From Sordariomycetes sp. S80-01Y (lineage: Eukaryota; Ascomycota; Sordariomycetes), in the NCBI GenBank assembly GCA_037042185.1, contig JAXQJY010000024.1, positions 930,001 through 994,000 on the forward strand: 64,000 nt of DNA, in the 5' to 3' direction. Both the position numbers and the translations under genes were made by a program. Position 1 is the stretch's first letter, and each line of letters opens with the position of its first letter. Below are positions 1 to 12,900 of the stretch, one piece after another. The notes under the pieces were generated by a model, which was given only the letters and a program-made list of their open reading frames with translations, did no database searches and was not told the origin of the DNA.

Positions 1-640
1 GGAAGTCTTGGAGAGTACAGTTGCGGAAAAGGCCGTCGGATATTTCCTCCCGAAGAACGAGCAGAGGTCCTCGGAGGGGCGAGGGGAACTCGAAGCCGCA
101 AGATTTAGAGCAGGCTTCCAATGCCTTATTGACCGGAAGCTCGTCGCGATCCTTCCTCATGTACAGCACCAAGGAATGTCCCGGATAGATCTCAAGCTCT
201 TCAATTGCTCTCCCAGAGCCCCTCAGATCACGGCGACGTAGAGGGTTCCGGGTGATCCGCAGAGCTTCAACGTTGTCTCGAGTGAGGTTCACGTGATCCT
301 GTTCAATGCCCAGAAGAGTTGGCCAGCCTGTGACCTCTAGCCGCCCAGTCGAAGCATCAGCCTGCAGAGGAGCGATCATTGGCAAAGGCCTGTCCCTGGT
401 TCCCCCGAACAGAATGCTGCGGACCATGTTGGCTGATGTTGCGAACAGGTCGTATGACTGACAGCAGAGCTTGTGGAGAGACCAGTCTGACTTCTGGCAG
501 ATCTGAGAACAATAGTGCACGCCTTTGCACACGGAGCAGAGAGAGGTCGTCGGGGTGTTGCACATGGCGCAGCGATTGTCGAGCTCGGCTTGAGGTGTGC
601 TCTCGAAATGGGTGGTGATCTCTGTCTTGCTGTAGTGCAT
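1..640 (-). CDS. MYND-type zinc finger protein (partial, C-terminus beyond left edge)
   Basis: Reading the minus strand from the ATG at 640 gives an uninterrupted frame of about 213 codons running off the left edge. An in-frame TGA lies shortly upstream of this ATG, which supports the start. Residues 24-60 form a complete MYND finger: C24-x2-C27, C35-x2-C38, the signature YCSQICQKSDW, then H56 and C60. MYND fingers bind zinc and mediate protein-protein contacts, often with proline-rich partners. The following 150 residues contain no domain I recognise. Fungal genomes carry many N-terminal-MYND proteins of unknown role, so only the finger is named. No intron is needed in the visible part. Confidence 0.75.
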   Translation of the reverse strand, partial: MHYSKTEITTHFESTPQAELDNRCAMCNTPTTSLCSVCKGVHYCSQICQKSDWSLHKLCCQSYDLFATSANMVRSILFGGTRDRPLPMIAPLQADASTGRLEVTGWPTLLGIEQDHVNLTRDNVEALRITRNPLRRRDLRGSGRAIEELEIYPGHSLVLYMRKDRDELPVNKALEACSKSCGFEFPSPLRGPLLVLREEISDGLFRNCTLQDF

Positions 641-1589
641 TCTATAGGGCCTGAGGACCGATTCAGTTTCTCATCGAGGCAAGAGCAGAAGTGGAAAGGC
701 CTCACTGCGCACCTCCAGCGTCGTTGTCAGATGGTAAGGCTCGCCCTTGGTCTGCCATATTGCCGTTTGAAGTGACTTGGGGGATGTCAGACCGTTATGG
801 CAGTAGCTAAGGTATGTAAGAAACTGTGAGCCTGAGGAAAACAGACGAAGGTCACACCAAAGGAGGATCTTTTGGGGGTTGGATGCAGGGACATAGGGGC
901 CTGGCAGCTGTAGTAGCGTCGTGCCTAAGGGGTCGGCAAACTAGCATACGCCTCCACCAGGCTGCGTCACAGTCTGGACTACTTGAGTCCAACTCCCCTC
1001 TTGTTCCAGCACAAGCCCGTCTTATATATACAAGCTTGTTTGCATACAATGCGATAAATCAGCATCAAGATGGCTTGCGGTGCGCTGCATTGCACTCCCC
1101 AGGGGCCTCGCCTCGGGGTTAATGACATTGCATCTCCTCACATGCATCAGATACGGGCACCCAAGTGCACGGACATGATCACCCTTGGTACTTCCAAGCC
1201 GACAGTTGCTGAAGCCTTTAGTAATGTTTGGGCAGCGTTGGGTTTATAGCTGTTTGACAACCTTCCGTCGGGCGTCCAGCTCTCAAGCACGCAAACTTCC
1301 AGAGCATCTGCCGCACCAATAATATTGAAGGTGGGATGGAAAGGCTCGACATGCGACCCAGTGACGAAACAAACAGACTTGCAAAGTCGCGCTCCGCAGC
1401 TACTATAGTACTGATTCCCGACAGCCTGCGGTCCGCACGAAGCACCTTTGCTCGCCGCCTCAAGCGACTTGAGCGAGAAGTGAAGGATTGTGTCAGTGGA
1501 CAGATAAAGCATGTCATTACATAACAACATAAATCAATTACTCGACATATTACACCATATATCCCTTTCCACCATCCATTTCCCCCCTT
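641..1589. other. Intergenic: promoter of the MYND gene and 3' flank of CWH43
   Basis: This 0.95-kb stretch lies between the MYND gene start and the CWH43 stop, both on the minus strand. Short open frames occur on both strands, but none shows a recognisable motif or a coherent splice structure. I see no RNA gene or repeat. Confidence 0.5.
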
Positions 1590-4500
1590 TTAGTGGTTGT
1601 AGTACCTAGGCTCGTTGAAGACATGGTACCTGTGCCCCCGGACACCCTGGCCCCTGAACAACGCAGGGAACCTCCATCCCTCCGGAACCTGATCCTCGTT
1701 GACCCTCCGGTCACGCGTATCCGCCTCCAACGCGAATTGCGTCTTGATCTCTTCCTCGCTCTGCGGCACGTAGAACTTGGCGACCTGCAACTCCGTATCG
1801 GTGATGGTGCTCCGGCTGAGACGGGCGTAGCCGACGCGCTTGAGGCCCTTGAACAGGATGTACTCGCACCAGCGGTCCCAGTCCGAGGGGTCGACGTCGT
1901 GCATGCCCGAGGTTTCCGACACATAGGTGTTGTAGTTGCCTTTGAGGGGCTTGGTCACGAGGTAGGAGAGCAGGATGGAAGGACGCGGGGATGAGCCCAT
2001 CAGGTCGGCGAGGTAGAGGGACTGCAGACGGCGATCCTCTGGGTCCTCGTCCTGGCCAGAGTGGAAGACGAAGACGTCGATGAGCTGCCCGTAGACATCT
2101 AGCGTAGCATGAATGGCGGGCGCCAGTTCGCCGACGGGTGAAGGCAGGAGGTGGTGCGTGGAGTTGACGATAGGGAACTTGGAAAGCAGAGCGGCGCCCC
2201 AAGTGTGTTTGTTGGGGCCTGGGCCGTAGTCAACGTACATGCCCAGGTCTTCGGCAAGCCATTGCGTGCTGTCGCGGTTGCCCATGATGATGCGCTGCTG
2301 GTCCGACTCCAACAGGCCAATGACGTCGAGCTCGGACTCCTTGATGAGGTCACGCATGCGGTACTCGGAGGACCACATGTCATTGTCGAGGGAGAAATGG
2401 ATCGTCCAGATACCAGCGGTCATGATGCGGTCCTCGGGGTGATAAGGCTTGTAGTCGTTTGTCGGGAAGCGGAAGTAAGCAGCGCAGAGGAAGAGGATGT
2501 TGATGAGGAGGGTCGTGACGCCGAAGTACTTTTTGTACTGCGAAGCAGAAGGACGTTTACCCTTGCCCTGCTTGCGGGGTTGCGAGATCTGGTAGTTGAA
2601 CACACCAAGACCAATGAAGGCCATCATGGTGATCATGACCCAGTCGGTGTGCTCGCGAACGAGAGGACCGCCGGGCACAAAGGCGTAGGCGACAACCCAG
2701 ACGTGGAACAGCACCAGGAAATTGTAGATGAGGAAGCCGATTCCGAAGCTGATGGCAGGGCTCTTCTTAGTAGCAGTTGCCAGCAGAGGAACAGACACAG
2801 CTGTGAGGTAAGCGGCGAGGGCGAGGGCACCAAAGTAGCCAAACCAGTGGCTAAAGAAGGTCAGGACCATAGCACCGACGGTGCCAGCGCCGTAGTACGC
2901 CCAGCTGCCAGCAACACCGGGCTTGGAGATGCCGGCGAAGAGACCGAAAGACATGGCTGCGATGGTGAACCAGCCGTGGGTGGAGAAATACGGGCCCCGA
3001 ATTGGGAAACCTTCCCATACCCACAGTATCATGGTGCTGGTGTCCGACAGAAGAGAGTGGAGGCCAAAGAACAGACCTCCGATACCGAAGGCAGCAAGCA
3101 GAGCGGAACCCTTCTGCCCCTTGTCGCTGCCGCCGCTTGTCAAGGGTGCCTTGCGCGTGAAGCGCAGAGCAGCGAGGAAGCCAATCGCCAGACCAACGCC
3201 GTTCCAGCCTCCATTTTCAGCGTGCATAATAGGCCACATGGGGTTGTTGGTCTTCCACATGAACTTGGCAGTAGACGACAAGATCAAACCAAGCATGAGA
3301 CCCAAAATCTTGGACTCAAAGCGCACCTCGTGCACGGACTCGGCATAGAAAGTCGCAGCCCACCCAAGGCACGACATGAAGACACCGAAGCCAAGGACGC
3401 ACAGACGAAGTGTGGGGTTGACCACCAGGTAGGAGGCGACGCCGGCGAGGGACATGAGGTGGATGATCCTGAGATTGCCAATGATGGCCCGGCGAAGGGG
3501 GCCGATGCCGAGGAACAGTGGAGAGACAGAGGTCATAATGAAGGCTTCAAAGCCAGAGATTCCCATGTACCAGAGGGGGAAGAACCAGACGACAACACCC
3601 AAGCTGGTGAGCGTTGTCCAGAAAATGAACTAGGATGGGGTTAGCCATCGGCTAACCATGACAGGATCATCAGACTCACGCCATGGTACACATCAGCAAT
3701 GGTGTCGAAAAGCTCTGTCCATGTGAATCGAGCAGAGAAAACGCCGGCAGTCGACTTGTCCTTCCTATAACCGTCTTAGCCCGGAACAAATAGTGCACTG
3801 GAACGTTGGTCTTACTCCTTTTCGAGCACAGCGGAAGGGACATTCGACTTGTTGTCACTACACACAACGTTTAGAACGTGACTCATATATTATCGTCGCT
3901 ACCTCGGAAGCCATTGTACATACCCCTTGCTCAGACCCTTGTTGTCCCGTACTATGAGCTCGAAAGTCTGGAAATCGAGGGCTGTGACGGCATCGAAGCC
4001 GACGTCGAGGATGATGAGCGCCCATTCGAAGAAAGCATAGGTGGTGTAAGCTGCGACTGTCAGTGTCTGTCAATTATGCATTTCCATCTTGTACTCACCA
4101 CCAGCCACCTTGTGGACCTTGTGTTGGATGAAGAAGTAAATAAGGGGGACCAGTGTTCCGAAGAAGCCGGTCGCCAGGTACTTCCTCAATTGAATAGCCC
4201 TTGGATTGGGCGGGCTCAATGCAATGCACCCGGTCGTCCACGGCAAAGTAGCAACAATGTACGAGATCATGAGGATATCGTGCCAATCGTGGTCGTCTGT
4301 CGAGGTGATGTACGTCCATCCACCACACGTCAACGTCCGCAGGATGCCCATTGTGAACACCACGCCAGGCAGCTTGCTGCCCGGCTTCCGTGTAAGCAAG
4401 TAAAACAACCCGACCAGCGCGAACCTCGGCCCGGATGTGATCGCAATAAAGATCATGAAGAATGATCGCTCGGGGTATCGATCGCCAATGGTCGCGGATA

Positions 4501-4740
4501 CGGAGGGGAACCATTCGTCGGGATAGCCATAGTGTTCGTTCTCCACGATCTTGTGGTAGTGCAGCGCAATACCGACGATCAGTGCGCTGATGAAAGCAGC
4601 TACGCATGTTAACATTATCGGGGACCAAGTCACTCTTCAGACTTACTGTAAGCAACAATGGTGTGCGCCCAGCTAACCCACGCCGCCGAGAAGCTGAGCA
4701 CCACGCCACCCGTCTCCTTGTCCTTGTATTTGGACGACAT
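1590..4740 (-). CDS. CWH43: Cwh43-like GPI-anchor lipid remodelling protein
   Basis: Cwh43 acts in the ER on GPI anchors, exchanging their lipid moiety for ceramide. Six exons give 962 aa with consistent phases: 4740-4647, 4599-4099, 4050-3924, 3857-3816, 3764-3680 and 3629-1590. The start, MSSKYKDK, leads into a first hydrophobic helix. Residues 1 to about 235 form the PGAP2-like Frag1/DRAM/Sfk1 part, including the family-typical stretch [21 protein letters not shown] long multi-pass PGAP2IP-like region follows. From about residue 680 a soluble endonuclease/exonuclease/phosphatase-fold domain begins, with GLLESD and [11 protein letters not shown] motifs. Length and domain order match fungal Cwh43, which joins what animals encode as two proteins. 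It is divergent from UTP6, with about 400 bp between the start codons. Confidence 0.93.
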
Positions 4741-5141
4741 GTCGGGCAAAAAGGCGGGATTAAACGAGCGAAAGAAGGAGAAGCCGCTGCCGAAAGTATG
4801 TATTACAAGCCCATGGACGGAAAGGGTAAGGGAGGTGGACTGGAGAGGGGTCCGTGAAGGGAGCACGAGGAAGAATCAAGGAGGCGCACAGCCTCGGCGT
4901 CGCGTGTCTGTGCAAGTATGGAGTACGTGTGCTGGAAGCTTCAGGGGTCTTGTGGCTGGTGCGGAGCTCCAGGCATGGCTTGATCTGGGAAGTGTGGCGC
5001 GTGCAAGGCTGAAGCTGAGAATACTATGGTCGGATCCACTAAAATTTCCAGCAGCCTCACAAAAACTTCTTGCGACAACCCCACGATCACGACGATCTTG
5101 CACAATTCCGACAACGACTCTGTGCTCTTTGTCTGAACATC
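4741..5141. promoter_or_regulatory. Shared divergent promoter region CWH43 / UTP6
   Basis: The region separates two head-to-head start codons by 401 bp, so it must hold both promoters and both leaders. I identified no specific factor site. Confidence 0.5.
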
Positions 5142-6396
5142 ATGGCCGGCGTAGCTGAGAAGGCGAGGTTTTACCTCGAACGATCTGTTCCGCAGTTGCG
5201 AGAGTGGGAGGAGAAGGAGCTGTTCTCAAAGGTGCGATCGCCGTCATGTGAAAGGATGAAGCGGTGCTAATTATGGCCAGGACGAAATTCGGAACATCGT
5301 TCAGAAGCGAAACAACCACGAGCACAAAGTTCTCTCGCCAGGAAACAAGCCAACCGACTGGTCCGCCTACGCACAATGGGAGCAGTCCCTCGAATCGCTC
5401 AGGGCAAAGCGCTGCAAGCGTCTCAAGATCCGACATCTCAATTCCGCCCACGCCGGGCAAGGCCGAGTTCTTTCCATCTACGACCGAGGCGTGCAGCGCC
5501 ATGCGAACAGTGCGGCGTTGTGGAAAGAGTATCTGCGTTACACGGCGAGCGTGAAGGCATCGAAGCGGTTCAGAAAGACGGTCACAGCTGCTCTCCGCAT
5601 GATGCCCCACGATGGCTCACTATGGATCCTAGCAGGCAAATGGTCTGCGAAGAACGGTGATATGCGGAATGCGCGAGACTATTTCCTCAGAGGGTGTCGG
5701 TTCTGCACCAAGGATGCCACCGTTTGGGTTGAGCGAGCGAGGTGTGAGATGGAGTGGCTCGGCAAGCTGGAGAGGAAGAACAAGGGTAACCCTGCGAAAA
5801 CCATCAAGCCGCTCGAACATACTTATGGCGGCGACGAGGATGCGCTGGAGCTTGAGAGCGAGGACGAGGGGTCCGGTGACGAGGATGGCAACGTGCTCCC
5901 AGATCCAACAGCTGGAGCTTCAAAGGCCGTCAAGGAGCAGACGCAGAAAGAAGTCAACCCGGCCATGCAGAAGGTCATGGAGGGCGAGATACCGATCATG
6001 ATATTCAACAGCTCGAGGGCGCAACCACTATTCAGCGCGGATGCAGCGGAGATGTTCTTTGAGATGTTCACGTCTTTCAGGGCCGTCTCTGTTCAGCCGA
6101 GGATATCGAAGCATGTCCTGGATGTGATGGACGAGGAATATCCCGAAGACCCCGCGACGTGTAACTGCCACGTTAGGGAGCCCATTATTGGCGTCAGCCC
6201 TCACACAGCGGAGTTCCCTCGCGCACTGCGCGAGGTCCTTCCAAGGCTCAACAAGTATTTGACATCGACGAACGACAAGCCTGCGCTACAACGCAAGACT
6301 GTTGCATGGATTGACGAATTGCTGGCGACACCGGGGCTCGACGAGGGTATCAAAACGGTCCTTCAACATACCAAGGGGAAGGTCGTGGCTCAGTAG
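5142..6396 (+). CDS. UTP6: U3 snoRNP / SSU processome protein Utp6
   Basis: Utp6 is a nucleolar protein of the small-subunit processome, which assembles on 35S pre-rRNA for 18S processing. Two exons (5142-5231 and 5281-6396, phase 0) give 401 aa. The N-terminus MAGVAEKARFYLERSVPQL matches the Utp6 opening. HAT (half-a-TPR) repeats follow, with the typical WSAYAQWEQSLESLRAKR and LWKEYLRYTAS stretches at about residues 50-135. An acidic segment (ELESEDEGSGDEDG) lies near residue 215. The 49-nt intron ends in CCAG. Total length agrees with fungal Utp6. The TAG stop is at 6394-6396. Confidence 0.9.
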
Positions 6397-9300
6397 TGGC
6401 GTATGGGGTGGCAGTTTTCAAGTAGTTGTCTCAACATCAATCTTACGAATCACGATGAATTATCTGCTGCTTGTTTCACCCATTCTCCTTATGCGTGGTC
6501 CGCTTCGGTTGTGACGTGACGCTGATGTTCAGCTACCCGGTGGCAAAAAGTGATCGAGACGCAAAGGAGGTTGTCCGGCGGACTTGTACACCCCACAACG
6601 ATAGGAATCAACCGATGTGTGCTGACGTTAGCCATTCCATGTACTTAGTTTTCGATGTACGTATGGTTCTGCATGCTCCCAGTCTGAGGTGAGTGGTTTG
6701 GTGGAGTGAAGAACCGGTGACTGAGTGTGACGGGGATTGAGTAGCAGCAGACGGCAACACAGAACCCATCGCTAGGCCCTGGGTTTAAAGGCGTGCAGGA
6801 TGCGGTTATATTTGCCACTGAACTAGCCATTAACACCCAAATCACGCTCACAAAAGGGCCGAGCTATCGGAAGCAGTAAGTGACAGACAATCATCGAGGC
6901 ATGGCCCGACCGGGCCGTGCCAAGTAGAGCCGACGTGAGCGGTGGACGATCTGGGCTGGGCCTCGTCTGAGCCCGATCAGCTCGCAGCATTTCGCTCAGT
7001 GCCTGAGACAAAAGCGAATAAGTTGACAAAGGCGAGAAAGCGCGAGGCATAGAGAACCCGTCGCCAACTGAAATTACAGACCAGTCATTACCGGCAGGGA
7101 ATCACCTTAGCAGTGGATGGTGGTGCAATTTGGCTCAGGGCCACTGTCCGGGCTGCCTGAGCCTGAGCCCAGATGATGGCGGAGGAGTCGCAGAGTGAGA
7201 GGCAGGCGCCCACGAGTGTACCTTCCAGCGCGGGTACCTATTTTCACCATAACTGCCAGTGGCCCCCCTTCCCTACCTTCTCCTTCGCCATCTTTTCTCT
7301 CTTCCATCTGACTTTTCCGGTTTTCCTTTCCCTTCTTACCATTCCGTTCCCCTCGATTCTTGTTGATTTATCTTGTCGACGTCGACGTTGCGAAGTTCAC
7401 TCTCCCGCGCTCTCATTCACATGTACCTCGACGGCTGCCCGTCCCGCTGGAGTCGGCAGCAGGATCCAGCGACAAGCAACACGACGACAATGATGGTTTC
7501 AAAACCTCGAAATCCGACCGCAGAAGAATTCAAGACTCAATGAGAGACTCCCTCTTTGCCGCTTCAATCTGCTCAAGAATCGGCGTGACCGTCAAATCGC
7601 CTTGAGCAACATGAGCAACCACCATTCCGGGGTCCTGACTGGGCGACTCGCAGGGATCCCTCCACCCGAGGAGCCCCAGGCGCATCGTCGCATTGGCGGG
7701 CATCAAACGGCACCATGAAATCGACCGCTGCCAACGCATTCGTTACCTTCTCTACCGCGGGATTGCGGCAAATTCACCGCAATGGCACAGGGGGCTTATT
7801 CGCGGAATCAAGTGTCAAGAAAAGGCGGTGGCTGTCGCCGGCCAAAAGTCAATCTTTGAGGGCTGTCAAACGCCCTGGTCTGATCCACGTTCCTGGTGGT
7901 GGGGCTGGAGCACTGGCGCCTGACGGGTCAATCTTGACATTTCATATCGAAGGGTCCTCTTGCGAAGTTGGCAATTTGGTTGAGAGGTTTCAAGCGTCGA
8001 GTGAAGCTGGTGAAAGGCCTCTCCTCGTCGTTTGCACCCGACTCTTCATCTCCCTGAGGGTAATGACACTGCTGCTCCTGTAATACGGCACAGGCTGCGC
8101 CCGTCACCAACGTACACCAATCGTCACACAAGAACGACCGGGGCCATGTGGCTGCTATGAAAAGATGGCCGTTCAGCCATGGAACGACAACCTGGCACCG
8201 GTCATGCCACCTGAAGAGACCGAATGTTGAAAAAATCTTCAGCGTCTGGTCTCACCCGTCGGCTTGTAGGGACATCTGAGGAAACCGCTGCGAGGGTCAT
8301 GAGTTCAACCTCAGCAAGTTATTGGAAGCATCATAGTTCTTCTTGCCTCAGTGGCCGAGGCACTCTGAAACTCGGATCATTTCAATGCTCCCCCGACCGC
8401 GGACTCGGCCACCGACACGCCCTTGATGCGGACCAACCCTCTGGAGGATGCCCCGTGCTGCAGAAGACCTCGAGAACATTAGAGGCTAAGAAAGGCGCAT
8501 GGCATACGCTTCAGTTGGTGCCCAGAGACGACAAACACGCTTTGCAAGAACGAGCACGCACGCGGAGATGAGACGGGCATTCTCAACGTATCGAGAGTAC
8601 TTCTCGAACCTCTGGTAAGGACCATGGCACTGAAACGAGAGCACCGGAGCGCGGTTGTTCGGTATCATGTGCAGACATAGCACGGTGCTATGAAAGCCCA
8701 ATGATCTGTTAGCAAACTCCCTGGACAGACACCTACCCGCTAGCACGTAAGTGCTGAGCCGCATCTTCTCTTTATCGGAAATCCTGATTGGTTCAGGACC
8801 CCCTCTTGGAGGCCATGTCGACCCCCTTGCGGCTAGAGGTTTGTTGCAACACATCGGCGGCTTGGGCCAATCAGGACGGACCGCGCGCCCGTCGGAGTCA
8901 GCTATTTTCGCCCTGTCTGACTGACTCCTCCACTCCTCCCAGGCTCGCAATTCCACCGAAACCGACCGCGTGCGCAAGCAGCAGAGACAACGGGCCTTCC
9001 TCTTCCTGGCGCGCGAAAAAAAAAGTCCACTCTTTGTCCTACCTTGGCTCCCATTCGACTTGCCTTGCCTTAGCCTTAGGTAAGACCAGGCGCATCGTCG
9101 CAATCTCCTATCGCACGCACCCGGCCAGCAGAGCAAATCGCGCCTCTTTGCCCCCCTGGCGTCGCCTCCCATCGCCATTTTCCACCCGAAAGTCTCGTAC
9201 CGCCTGACGCAACCAGTCTTTCGCTGGCGCATTGGACCGTCCCAGCACTGCTCGGCGCGACCTGTGCTTTTTGCGGCTCACCCTATCGGCGACGTTGACA

Positions 9301-9963
9301 GCCACCGGCAGCAACAGATTTTGTCAACGTTCCCCATCGCCCCGTTTCTGGCTGCCTGGCCCCGTCGCTTTGTTTCTGCTGCTCCTGGACGGGCGCGTCG
9401 CCCTCTGCGCAGAACACAGCACACCTGGCACGTCTCCGCCCGACGCGTTCACTAACACCGGCCGTCCACCTCCAGGCCCATTACTCGCATCCATACGTCG
9501 GATTTGCTGCCAATATTTTCGATACATTGAATTGTTGGCCCTAGCTGGCATACACCCTCGCCTTTCGTCTTGGCTAGACCCGGCTGCGACGCGGTAGAGC
9601 GCGGTGGACAGATAGCAGCTGCTAAGGCTTCTGGTAAGGACCAACCCTGCCCCCGGTTTTCTCTTCCAGGCGATGGACAGCGCTGTGGCTCCCTGCTGGC
9701 CTGCTGAAGCAGCACCTGTCTTCTCATCCATTCCTGCCCATCCCATTTCCCATTTCCCACGCACACACCTCCACCCTGACACCTCGCGACCTGGACGCGC
9801 GACTGTGATCGCATCCTGTCCCTCCAAACCATCGCCGCTGCTCGCGCTGTGTCACGGACCCATCTCTATTTTCCATCTGGCCTCCACTCAATGGAGTCGC
9901 GATCGCGTGGGTGCTGATTGCTGACATTGTCGTCCTCTAGCCTCAACGTCGTGGCACATCGCC
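6397..9963. other. 3.6-kb gene-poor region upstream of the SWI1-like gene
   Basis: No frame here carries a recognisable domain. The last 900 bases are pyrimidine-rich and look like a long transcribed leader of the SWI1-like gene. That leader contains upstream ATGs, for example at 9673, which opens an 83-codon frame ending at 9924. A second CT-rich, leader-like block lies at 7260-7500. It is followed by a short open frame, ATGATGG at about 7490, which stops after 17 codons. The region could contain a non-coding transcript, a small lineage-specific gene, or just regulatory DNA. Confidence 0.4.
7715..8083 (+). CDS. Possible small hypothetical protein, 122 aa (weak)
   Basis: An ATG in good context (CACCATGAAATC) opens a 122-codon frame. 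The central part (PGLIHVPGGGAGALAPDGS, then ILTFHIEGSS) looks more protein-like than random translation, but I recognise no family, signal peptide or membrane segment, and the last 15 residues are hydrophobic without context. It sits about 230 bases after a pyrimidine-rich leader-like block. Codon usage cannot be judged firmly at this length, so it may be spurious. Confidence 0.2.
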   Translation: MKSTAANAFVTFSTAGLRQIHRNGTGGLFAESSVKKRRWLSPAKSQSLRAVKRPGLIHVPGGGAGALAPDGSILTFHIEGSSCEVGNLVERFQASSEAGERPLLVVCTRLFISLRVMTLLLL

Positions 9964-12900
9964 ATGAGCACTTGGATGAACGATACCTTACCGAACCACA
10001 ATGGAAGCAGCTTCCCGCACATGAACGACCCCAACTCCGCCTCTGCCATGATGGATCCTTCCGCGTTCATGGTCAACCAGGGCCAATTCAACCCTGCGCA
10101 GATGCAACAGCAGCAGGCGCAACATCAGCAGATGCAGGGAATGCAGAATGGCCAGATGCGCAATGCTTCGCCTGCGACTCTCCAGAATCCCGCATACCAA
10201 ACAAATTCCGTAATTCCCTCCAAACGACCTCGACCTCCCGACGACAACGTTGGCGGTTCGCCGATGCAAAATCCGAACATGCTTCCCACGTCACGATCCC
10301 AGACCCCACAACAACAAAACTTCCCTGGAGGCTTCCCACAGCAGAACACCGGCCAGTTCCCGCACCTCCAGCCGAACGGGTCCGCGAATGCGAGTCCATC
10401 ACCCATCATGAACAACCAGATGCGCCCTGGCAGCGTGCCGCAGCGGGTTGCTACCGCGTCGCCGCACCCCTACTCGCCGAGCAACCAGCAATTTGGCAAC
10501 CAGACATCGCCTGTGCAGTCTGAGCATGGCACACCGCAGCCGAATCAGTTCATGCAGAACATGCCTCAGGGCTTCAACCCGAATAACTTTCAACAGTCGC
10601 CATCGAACGCGCGTCCATCCCCGAACCCCAATGCTATGGCCGGCGGCCAGATGATGCCACAGCAAATGGGACAGATGCCGCAGCAGATGTCCAACATGTA
10701 TGCTCATATGCAACAGCAGCAGCAGCAGCCGCAGCAACAGCCACAACATCAGCAACAGCCAGGCCAGCAGCACCACCCTCAGCAACATCCGCAGCAACAT
10801 CCACAGCACCAACAGATGGGCATGCAGCAACAACGGCCTCAAGGGACCCCTGATCAGAATCAGATGGCCAACTACCAGATGAGGCTACAGCAGCAGCTGA
10901 AGGGCAATATGCAGATGCAGTCGCAGATGCAGGCGCAGCAGCAGATGGGGCGCGGCATGATGCCAAACCAGAAGCCTCAAGGCATGCCCAACGGTCAGGG
11001 ACAGCCAGGCCAGCAGGGCATGATGCGGCCAAGACCAATGGTGAACCCCAATCCGGAGCAGTTCATGAAGAATCTCACCGCACTCATGAACGCAAGGGGC
11101 ATGCCTCTCGACACGAACCCGATGATTGATAACCGTCCTGTCAATCTGATGATGTTGTTCCAGGCAGTGCAAAATAAGGGAGGTTACAAGGCCGTGACAA
11201 CGGGCAACGGTTGGCCATATATTGCTCAAGCCCTGGGCTTGCCGCCGCAACAGCCGAACGTTCCCCCGATGCTGAAGCAAATATACGAGCGAAACCTGTA
11301 CAAATTCGAGGAGGTTTGGTTGCAGCAGCAGCACAAGCAACGTATGATGCAGCAGCAACAGCAGCAGCAGCAACACCAGGCGCAGCAGCAGGCACAGCAC
11401 CAAGCGCACCAAGCACAGCAACAGCAGCAGCAGCAGCAGCAGCAGGCGCAGCAACAAGGGACGCCTCAGAAGCAGATGCCGCCGAATCAGCATATGAATC
11501 AGGGTCAGATGCCGCAGGGGCAGCAGCCCAACGTGCAACAGCAGACACCCGTGAAACCTGGGCAACCGCCGTTGAATGGCATGGCCACCCCTCAGCAACA
11601 ACACCAACAAGTACCGGGTCACAACAGGAATAGTCTATCCCGAGGTCTCGAGACACCCGCTCAGAGCGAATTCGCCATGCCCTCACCAGCTCACACGAAG
11701 TCTGGCAGCATGTCGATGCCCCAGCCTGACGGAAGACCCTCGACGGCGGCGACAACCCAACCTCCCGTCTCGAAGATGGTGCCAAAATCAGACGAATATG
11801 AGCCCTGCGCCCGCGAGTTCACCAGCCACGGAGGCGTAGACATCAATGGGATGATGAACCTCGGAGCAGAGCTAGTCCGTTGGGAGCCTGACGTGCCGCC
11901 GTTGCCCGAACTTGGCAACATCGACATCCACGCCCTGACCAAGAGCATACAGAGCGGCATCCACGGCGAAGTGCGACTTGCCCTCGACACCCTAGCCACG
12001 GTCTCCAACTCACCTCATCATCAACATCACTTCATCAGACTGCCATTCTGCGACGATCTCGTGGACACTTTGATCGACTGTGCGGAAGAGCAACTGGACG
12101 TCCTGGCTGAGCATACCGTAGAGGTATCCGACGAAGTCCAGCTCACTTCGTATGAAGAGCTAGTCCGGTCATGTCGCCTTGAGGGATGGGCAGTCAAGGA
12201 GACCCCCGCGTTTGGAACTGACGAGTACAACCTGGACCGTGCCGTTGACAGATTGATCTGTATTACCACCATCCTCCGCAACGTTTCCTTCCCCGGCGAC
12301 CAGAACGAGAACCATCCGGTCTTGGCCGACGAGGCTGTCATCAAGTTTCTGTGCACGGTCATCCGGTACATTGGAACACGCACGATGCTCCTTCGAACAC
12401 ACGCGAACACTCTGGACTTCATGAAGGACGTGGTCATATTACTGTCCAACATCTCACCTCAGATCGAGATCCCCGGCCGCGAACAGGCCCTATGCCTGCT
12501 TACCTTCCTCATATCTTTTGCTCCTGCGCCCGGGCCGATCCGCAGGGGAGATGCCTGGTCATTCCCTCCCTACCAGCCTAGCCTGCATCCATACCTGCCT
12601 CATGCCGTTGACGCGTTGGCGAAGTTGTTCGCTCGAGACGAACCCAACCGGACGCACTTCCGAGCCTTGTTCCATCTGGACGCGGCCAGCACGCCGTCGT
12701 ATGAGCTCTTGACTCGCACCTTTGCCCTTGCCATCTCGCCGATTCCCGACGAGTACCTGGAGCGCCTGCGACCCAAGGAATACCCCAACCTCATCGACGT
12801 GCGAAAGCCCTTCCTCATGCAGGGTCTTCTCTGTGCCGAAATGATCGCCTCGATAGCGCCAGGTCCGGAATCTGGCCTCACGAGGTCATGGCTCTCGTCC

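Noticed and set aside
2151-3644. 497-codon plus-strand open frame opposite CWH43
   Set aside because: It is charged, repetitive and motif-free, and exactly antisense to a well-conserved gene; it results from GC-rich codon bias.
8486-9232. 248-codon minus-strand open frame
   Set aside because: Arg/Cys/Ser-rich, no motif, spans the CT-rich SWI1 leader, and no splice or family evidence supports it.
11141-11785. Ala/Ser-rich minus-strand frame and an overlapping plus-strand Ala-rich frame in SWI1
   Set aside because: Both are alternative readings of the CAG/CAA tracts.
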